Part shown: positions 7,450 to 11,618 of the stretch, piece by piece
How the letters are laid out: every line of letters starts with the position of its first letter
Position numbering within the stretch: position 1 is the stretch's first letter
Origin: Bacteroidota bacterium
GTDB taxonomy: Bacteria > Bacteroidota > Bacteroidia > Chitinophagales > Chitinophagaceae
NCBI GenBank assembly: GCA_023391895.1
Contig: JAEWAC010000436.1
Span: forward strand, 1-11,618
Direction: 5' to 3'
DNA length: 11,618 bases
Program-made: the position numbers and the translations under genes
Notes under the pieces: generated by a model
The model's database searches: none
Told to the model about the DNA's origin: nothing
What the model saw: the letters and a program-made list of their open reading frames with translations, nothing else

Positions 7450-9984
7450 ATGTCTGAATTTCCTCACTTACCTCTTCCGCAGCATGTCGAAAGAAGAAAT
7501 TACACAGGACAAAGTTCCCCAAGAAAAAAACCTCAAAGATCAATTGAAAACCTTGAAAATAGAAGCTCGCATGCAAGCAATTTGAATGGAAGTGTTTCTA
7601 AAGTAGAGAGTGAATGGAACACTAATCTACAAGGGATTATTGACACACCTATAGGAGAGTACATTGACCCAAGGGTGGTACCAATCTTTTTGAAAGTTGA
7701 TATAAAAAGCTTGGATGTCGAGGCATTAAAAGGGTTTGGGATTGAAATTATTTCCCAGGAGGAAGAAGGGTTGATTATAGGTGCCAGCGTTGATGCTTTC
7801 GAGAAATTAAAGCTTAGGATAGAGCGTTTTAGTAATGACTTGGATGTTGGTACAGCTTATCTATGGGAGATTGATAACGGGTTAGCTTGGAAAAGAGAAT
7901 TCGTTTTATCACCAGAATTAAATGAGAAGTTAGACCGTTTAAAAGATGATGAGATCTTAGAATTAGATATAAGTATTGCATGTAATTTACCGATTAGTAA
8001 TAAACCTCTAAAAAGAGAGACTGAGTCAGATGAAAGATATGCAACAAGATTGAATAAATGGGAAGTTAAGGCACGACAAAGAGACGAAGTTCAAATAGCC
8101 AGGTATGATCAGTTTGAAGCAATCGTATCAATATACGGTCGAATAAGATATTCATTTGATTACTACGATAGTTTTGGGATTCGAGCAGAGATTACCGTAA
8201 AGGGTCTAAAAGATATACTATTTAATTATCCCTATGTTTTTGAAATTGTTGAACATGACTATTTAGATGGTCTTTTTGAAGATACAACTGATGATGTTTC
8301 AGCGCAAGTTCAAATAACGCCACCAGCTCAAGATGCTCCAAAGGTCTGTGTAATAGATAGTGGAGTAATGGAGGGGCACAGACTATTAGCGCCAGCCATT
8401 GATTTGGCTACCTCTAGGTCTTATGTATCAGGAGAAGGACCTGCAGATTTAGTAGATGGGGGTGGACATGGGACAAGAGTCGCTGGGGCAGTTTTATTTC
8501 CAGAAGGAATTTATGGCAGTGGAACAATTCAGCTACCATATTGGATTCAGAATGCAAAAATTTTAAATAGAAGGTGTCTTTTAAATAGAGATTTGTTTCC
8601 ACCTCAGATAATGCAGCAAATTGTACGTGATTTCCTTCCTACCAAGATTTACAATCTTTCCATAACAAGCTGGGTGCCATGCAGACTAACACACATGTCC
8701 CTATGGGCTGCTGCAATAGATAAACTCATTTACGATAATGATATTTTATTCATTGTCGCAGTTGGGAATCTTTTTAAGAGAGGGGTTGGCAATAAACCGG
8801 GAATATCAGAGTTTTTATCTCAGGGGCATAATTATCCTAACTATCTGTTATCACAAAACTTCTGCAGGATCGCTAACCCATCTCAGAGTAGTTTTAGTTT
8901 ATCAGTCGGTTCAGTAACAGTAGGAGAATTCGAGGACGCTGATCGCATTTCTTTTGCCAGGGCTCATGGACGTCTTCCAGGCCCCTCACCGTTTACAAGA
9001 GTAGGCTTAGGACTATGGGGTATGATAAAACCTGATGTTGTTGAATTTGGAGGCGACCTAGTACGTGAAAAAAACCAAAATCCAAACATTATTGAACACG
9101 CAAGTACGTCTCCTCACTTAGTTAAATCTATTCAAACAAGTAACGATGCTACTGGAAGGGACAGAGTAGGGACATCTTTTGCCGCTCCAAAGGTTGCAAA
9201 CTTGGTCGCCACATTACAAGCGAACTTTCCTACAGAAAATTGTCTTTTTTATAAGGGTTTAGTTGTGCATTCTGCTAGGCTACCAGAATACGCATTTAAT
9301 AATCCCGACGTCGGATATCTTAGGTTATTTGGATATGGAATTCCTGATCAAGCAAGGTCCCTTAATAATAATTCAAAACGCATTACACTGTATTCGAATG
9401 GAATACTGAATGCAAAACATGCTGATATTTTTTCGGTTGTGATTCCTTCTGAAGTAAATAGACCAGGCTCTGATTTTGATGTGCTAGTTGAATGTACTTT
9501 ATCTTACAAGGCAAATCCTAGGAGAACTAGGATGAGAACGAACTCTTATTTATCTCATTGGCTTGATTGGAGAACTTCAAAGATTGGGGAGTCGTTTGAG
9601 GAGTTTCAGGAAAGAATAATCAATATAAGTGATGACGAAGATGAACCTGAGAATGATGACAGATCAAATCCATTAAACCAACGCAGATACGAAGAGTTGC
9701 CTTGGAAAATAAGAGAACGTTCAAACCTCGGAGAATATCGAAGCGTAAAACGGCAAGATAATACTACTCAAAAAGATTGGATGGTCATTAAATCTTATAA
9801 CATTCCAGATCAGATTGGGGTAGCGGTAATGGGTCATAAGGGGTGGAGCGTCGATTTAGAAGAAGAAGTGCCGTATTGTCTTTTTATCAGTTTCGAGATT
9901 TTAAATACGGAAGCTGACGTAGATATATACAATCATATCATGTTAGCAAATAGAATTGAAACACCAGTTGAAGTTCAAACATGA
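7450..9984 (+). CDS. ietS: IetS-type subtilisin-like (S8) serine protease, partner of IetA
   Basis: An 844-residue cytoplasmic protease without a signal peptide. Residues 1-65 are polar and basic. Residues ~70-125 (VVPIFLKVDI ... GLIIGASVDAFEKLKLRI) resemble the inhibitor-like prodomain of subtilases. The catalytic domain has the intact triad D303 (VIDSG), H340 (GGHGT) and S576 (GTSFAAP) with oxyanion N440 (AVGN). The C-terminal ~200 residues include an acidic run (DDEDEPENDDR, 728-738) and a beta-rich end (VAVMGHKGW, CLFISFEI, DVDIYN) that I recall as typical of IetS homologues. Length and order fit the family. The start at 7450 follows the ietA stop by six bases, with a weak AAAGG ten bases upstream, so coupling to ietA is likely. 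By analogy the pair halts phage growth by proteolysis once triggered; the target is not known from sequence. No terminator is clear downstream. Confidence 0.88.
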   Translation: MSEFPHLPLPQHVERRNYTGQSSPRKKPQRSIENLENRSSHASNLNGSVSKVESEWNTNLQGIIDTPIGEYIDPRVVPIFLKVDIKSLDVEALKGFGIEIISQEEEGLIIGASVDAFEKLKLRIERFSNDLDVGTAYLWEIDNGLAWKREFVLSPELNEKLDRLKDDEILELDISIACNLPISNKPLKRETESDERYATRLNKWEVKARQRDEVQIARYDQFEAIVSIYGRIRYSFDYYDSFGIRAEITVKGLKDILFNYPYVFEIVEHDYLDGLFEDTTDDVSAQVQITPPAQDAPKVCVIDSGVMEGHRLLAPAIDLATSRSYVSGEGPADLVDGGGHGTRVAGAVLFPEGIYGSGTIQLPYWIQNAKILNRRCLLNRDLFPPQIMQQIVRDFLPTKIYNLSITSWVPCRLTHMSLWAAAIDKLIYDNDILFIVAVGNLFKRGVGNKPGISEFLSQGHNYPNYLLSQNFCRIANPSQSSFSLSVGSVTVGEFEDADRISFARAHGRLPGPSPFTRVGLGLWGMIKPDVVEFGGDLVREKNQNPNIIEHASTSPHLVKSIQTSNDATGRDRVGTSFAAPKVANLVATLQANFPTENCLFYKGLVVHSARLPEYAFNNPDVGYLRLFGYGIPDQARSLNNNSKRITLYSNGILNAKHADIFSVVIPSEVNRPGSDFDVLVECTLSYKANPRRTRMRTNSYLSHWLDWRTSKIGESFEEFQERIINISDDEDEPENDDRSNPLNQRRYEELPWKIRERSNLGEYRSVKRQDNTTQKDWMVIKSYNIPDQIGVAVMGHKGWSVDLEEEVPYCLFISFEILNTEADVDIYNHIMLANRIETPVEVQT

Positions 9985-10015
9985 TATTTTAATGATGATA
10001 AAGACCTTGAAAAAC

Positions 10016-10026
10016 TCGAACTTTTT
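10016..10026 (+). repeat. Right copy of the 11-base inverted match
   Basis: TCGAACTTTTT, exact reverse complement of 6218-6228. It lies 32 bases after the ietS stop. Confidence 0.4.
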
Positions 10027-10113
10027 GCTGGTAAGTTTTACCCTTAATGCTCAATAAAGGACATAAATGTGGTAAATCTTGAAACGAAAGTTTTAAGCTT
10101 TCAACCCTTAGGG

Positions 10114-10135
10114 CTACAAAATGTCCGTATTGGAA
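10114..10135 (+). repeat. Right copy of the imperfect direct repeat flanking ietAS
   Basis: The segment reads CTAC, AAAATGTCC, GTATTGGAA and matches 6246-6266 at 18 of 22 positions, in the same orientation. Confidence 0.45.
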
Positions 10136-10174
10136 GGTTTTGAGATTGCATTGCCTGAAGAGCCTCTTAATTTT

Positions 10175-10207
10175 CAATAATACTCCTTAATAGTAAATAG
10201 TATATTG
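10175..10207 (+). repeat. Bulged AT-rich hairpin in the convergent gap
   Basis: CAATAATACT (10175-10184) pairs with AGTATATTG (10199-10207) with one bulged base and a 14-base loop. The stem is weak in energy. It may act as a poor bidirectional terminator or be chance in AT-rich DNA. Confidence 0.3.
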
Positions 10208-10261
10208 AATGAAAGTTGTTAGTTCAAATGCTAAATCATCCCAGCTTTACATATGGTGAAC

Positions 10262-10274
10262 TTTACAATGTAAA
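10262..10274 (+). repeat. Palindrome TTTACA-A-TGTAAA
   Basis: Perfect 6-base arms around one base. A further CTTTACA at 10245-10251 repeats the left arm 16 bases upstream. It looks operator-like, but no gene start lies nearby on either strand, so its role is unclear. Confidence 0.35.
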
Positions 10275-10359
10275 AGCACCTGTTCTTATTCCAACTAAAT
10301 CACTGATTTCTAATGCAAGAGTATGTTTGTTGGTTGAATTATTCTGAAGCTCTTAAACT

Positions 10360-10857
10360 TTATAGCTTTCTTTTAGGCTTCCTAAACCACTTTTTAAACC
10401 AGTACGTATGGTATTTATCCCGCCATTCGGCATGCAGGTCAATAAGCTTCATCTTGGCACCTTCCGGCCATAACAGGCCAATGGCATCCAGCTCCTTGAA
10501 TATAGTTCGGATGTCTTCGGCCGTATAATGGTGCTGCCCGTAGCCATGCTCCACAAAATAGTCGATCAGCTTTTCCTTGGCCTTATCCCGCCCTTGCCGT
10601 TTCCAGCTGCCACAAGAAAGGTTGTCCATAAAATCAGTTAGTACCTGGTCAGGGGTTATGTCCATTAACCTGCATAATAACAGAAACTGGTAGGGGAGGG
10701 TAAACCGAAAATCGGCATGGCGTTCATAATCGCCGGTTTGCCATTTCATACATGGTTTAGGTGTATGACGAAGCTTGGACGTGTCACTTCTTGGGGCTAC
10801 TGCTTTCTTCGGGTCTATAGTCTTAAAATTGGCATTGTTTCTTTTTCCTTTTTTCAT
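10360..10857 (-). CDS. Small conserved protein typical of Bacteroidota mobile-element cargo, function unknown
   Basis: A 165-residue basic protein without signal peptide or membrane helix. The N-terminus (MKKGKRNNANFKTIDPKK) and C-terminus (WFKKWFRKPKRKL) are strongly basic, which suggests nucleic-acid contact. The middle holds the most distinctive part, FRFTLPYQFLLLCRLMDI then LTDFMDNLSCGSWKR and KEKLIDYFVEHGYGQ. I recall similar proteins next to HEPN genes on conjugative elements of Bacteroidota, but I cannot name a family. The start follows the HEPN gene stop by 10 bases on the same strand, so the two form an operon with this gene second. There is no Shine-Dalgarno. The stop TAA is at 10360-10362, facing ietS across the gap. 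Confidence 0.75.
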   Translation of the reverse strand: MKKGKRNNANFKTIDPKKAVAPRSDTSKLRHTPKPCMKWQTGDYERHADFRFTLPYQFLLLCRLMDITPDQVLTDFMDNLSCGSWKRQGRDKAKEKLIDYFVEHGYGQHHYTAEDIRTIFKELDAIGLLWPEGAKMKLIDLHAEWRDKYHTYWFKKWFRKPKRKL

Positions 10858-10867
10858 ACCGTTAGAT

Positions 10868-11618
10868 TTAGGGATGGGAATTATTAGCCGCAGAACCTAC
10901 GTAGCGCTTTATCAGCTCTTCAAAACTTTGCTCTAATTCCTTCATCAGGGTTTTGACACGGGCAAGCAATTGAAACAGGTCTTCCTGCGATATTTCATAG
11001 TGATTGGTATACCGGGCGCAGGTATAGGCTTTTTCCAGCCGCTCTAGCAGCCTACGGTCTTCACCAGTTCTCCCGGAAAGAAAGGTATCCTGGGCAAGGC
11101 CATAGCGCCTCAGGTGCTGGTTTAATTCTGAAAGGGTATGGGTTTTTACCTCCTGGGCCGAGAGGGAAAATAGGATAGTCCGTATAGCTTGCTCTGCCCC
11201 CTGGTGGAGCATAAAGGCAGCCAGGGCATTTTCACAACTGGCCAGGTAAAAGGTTGCACCTTTCAAAAAGGCGTTTGCCCTGTGAAAGCCAGTGGTAAAG
11301 TCCTGGACGGCTTTTGTTTTCACCCTTTGAATTCTTTCAATGAGGGGAAGCGGGCATGAAGACACACCGCTGTCATACACCAGGTGTTCTCTGGTACAAA
11401 GGGTGGAATAGAACAGGTGCCCCTGGGAGAGTTGCCTTTCCAGGTCAGCGGCTAGGCAAAGGGTATAGTCAAACCGGTGCGCCACAGGTGAGGCTTCAAG
11501 GCGTAATTTAATGTCCGTAAAGGAGGTGGTGCACTGGCTGGAAAGCACGATCAGCAGCAGGTTATGCTGGCGGAAGATTCTTTCGGGGCTGGCGGCTTCC
11601 CTTACTGTTTCGATCATC
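10868..11618 (-). CDS. Nucleotidyltransferase-HEPN type protein, N-terminus beyond the window
   Basis: The frame gives 249 residues from a Met at the window edge (11615-11617), but this is probably not the true start. Residues 1-90 (PERIFRQHNLLLIVL ... LSQGHLFYSTLCTREHLVYDSG) look like the second half of an MNT-type nucleotidyltransferase domain, whose GSx(n)D active site would lie upstream, outside the window. Residues ~112-235 are a four-helix HEPN domain: NAFLKGATFYLA, ALAAFMLHQGAEQAIRTILF, VKTHTLSELNQHL, DRRLLERLEKAYTCARYTNHYEIS. The family usually has A-R-Y-x-x-x-Y at the last motif; here it is ARYTNHY (R202, H206), an R-x3-H and not the R-x4-6-H of HEPN ribonucleases, so RNase activity is uncertain. 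Known relatives act as toxins, antitoxins or nucleotide-modifying proteins, and this subtype is common on Bacteroidota conjugative elements. It is the first gene of a pair with the 165-residue protein. Confidence 0.8.
   Translation of the reverse strand, partial: MIETVREAASPERIFRQHNLLLIVLSSQCTTSFTDIKLRLEASPVAHRFDYTLCLAADLERQLSQGHLFYSTLCTREHLVYDSGVSSCPLPLIERIQRVKTKAVQDFTTGFHRANAFLKGATFYLASCENALAAFMLHQGAEQAIRTILFSLSAQEVKTHTLSELNQHLRRYGLAQDTFLSGRTGEDRRLLERLEKAYTCARYTNHYEISQEDLFQLLARVKTLMKELEQSFEELIKRYVGSAANNSHP

Larger units (their letters stand above)
9985..10359 (+). other. 375-base AT-rich gap between converging genes
   Basis: ietS (+) and the 165-residue gene (-) end facing each other here. 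I see no real gene: a 62-codon open frame on - (9989-10177) has no recognisable product. The stretch carries the second copies of the segments shared with the spacer before ietA (10016-10026 and 10114-10135), a bulged AT hairpin (10175-10207) and a perfect 6-base-arm palindrome (10262-10274). No strong intrinsic terminator is present for either gene; an A5/T5 pairing at 10010-10026 is too weak. Confidence 0.55.

Noticed and set aside
10010..10026. A5...T5 pairing as an ietS terminator
   Set aside because: The stem is only A-T pairs with a seven-base mismatched middle; too weak to be called.
9989..10177. Open frame of 62 codons on - after ietS
   Set aside because: No recognised product, no start signal; kept only as a possible decayed remnant because it spans the shared repeat.
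5861..10359. CRISPR array, tRNA or integrase gene around ietAS
   Set aside because: Both spacers were read for regular repeats, cloverleaf arms and integrase motifs and none was seen; only short repeats are present.
10313..10528. Open frame of 71 codons on + opposite the 165-residue gene
   Set aside because: Mostly antisense to a conserved gene and without family features.

Overview
The window most likely comes from a member of the Bacteroidota. The reasons are indirect. The left-hand genes have no Shine-Dalgarno sequence before their starts. The first gene joins a fibronectin-III-like end to a barrel-like region. The right-hand genes resemble cargo of Bacteroidota conjugative elements. No rRNA, tRNA or housekeeping gene is present, so a closer placement is not possible. 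The whole window reads as accessory DNA.

Left block (1-5860, all on +, moderate GC, for example 31 G/C in 2041-2100). Five genes lie in one direction. They are the 3' end of a surface-type protein (FN3-like end plus a beta-rich, barrel-like region), a complete neprosin-family glutamic prolyl endopeptidase with its activation domain, a small three-helix membrane protein, an 861-residue Asp-box (BNR/sortilin-type) beta-propeller with a lysine-rich histone-H1-like tail, and a four-helix membrane protein. Three gaps are 11, 33 and 23 bases; the fourth (2249-2390) is 142 bases. They look like one transcription unit. Neither the protease nor the propeller has a visible signal peptide. This combination matches no named system I know and is the best candidate here for something undescribed.

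Centre (5861-10359). A 584-base non-coding stretch precedes a two-gene cassette: an AAA+ ATPase and a subtilisin-like (S8) protease. This is the IetA/IetS pair, known as a plasmid-stability module and as an anti-phage system. All catalytic motifs are intact. The cassette is clearly AT-rich (17 G/C in 7081-7140) and its first gene has a perfect Shine-Dalgarno, unlike its neighbours, so it looks horizontally acquired. The non-coding spacers on its two sides share an imperfect 21/22-base direct repeat and an 11-base inverted match, which may be remnants of the mobile element or junction that brought it.

Right block (10360-11618, on -, higher GC, 34 G/C in 11041-11100). A nucleotidyltransferase-HEPN type protein, running off the window edge, is followed after 10 bases by a small conserved protein of the kind carried on Bacteroidota integrative elements. 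IetS and this pair converge on the 375-base gap. The defence cassette therefore sits between an unusual secreted/surface-type operon and probable conjugative-element cargo.
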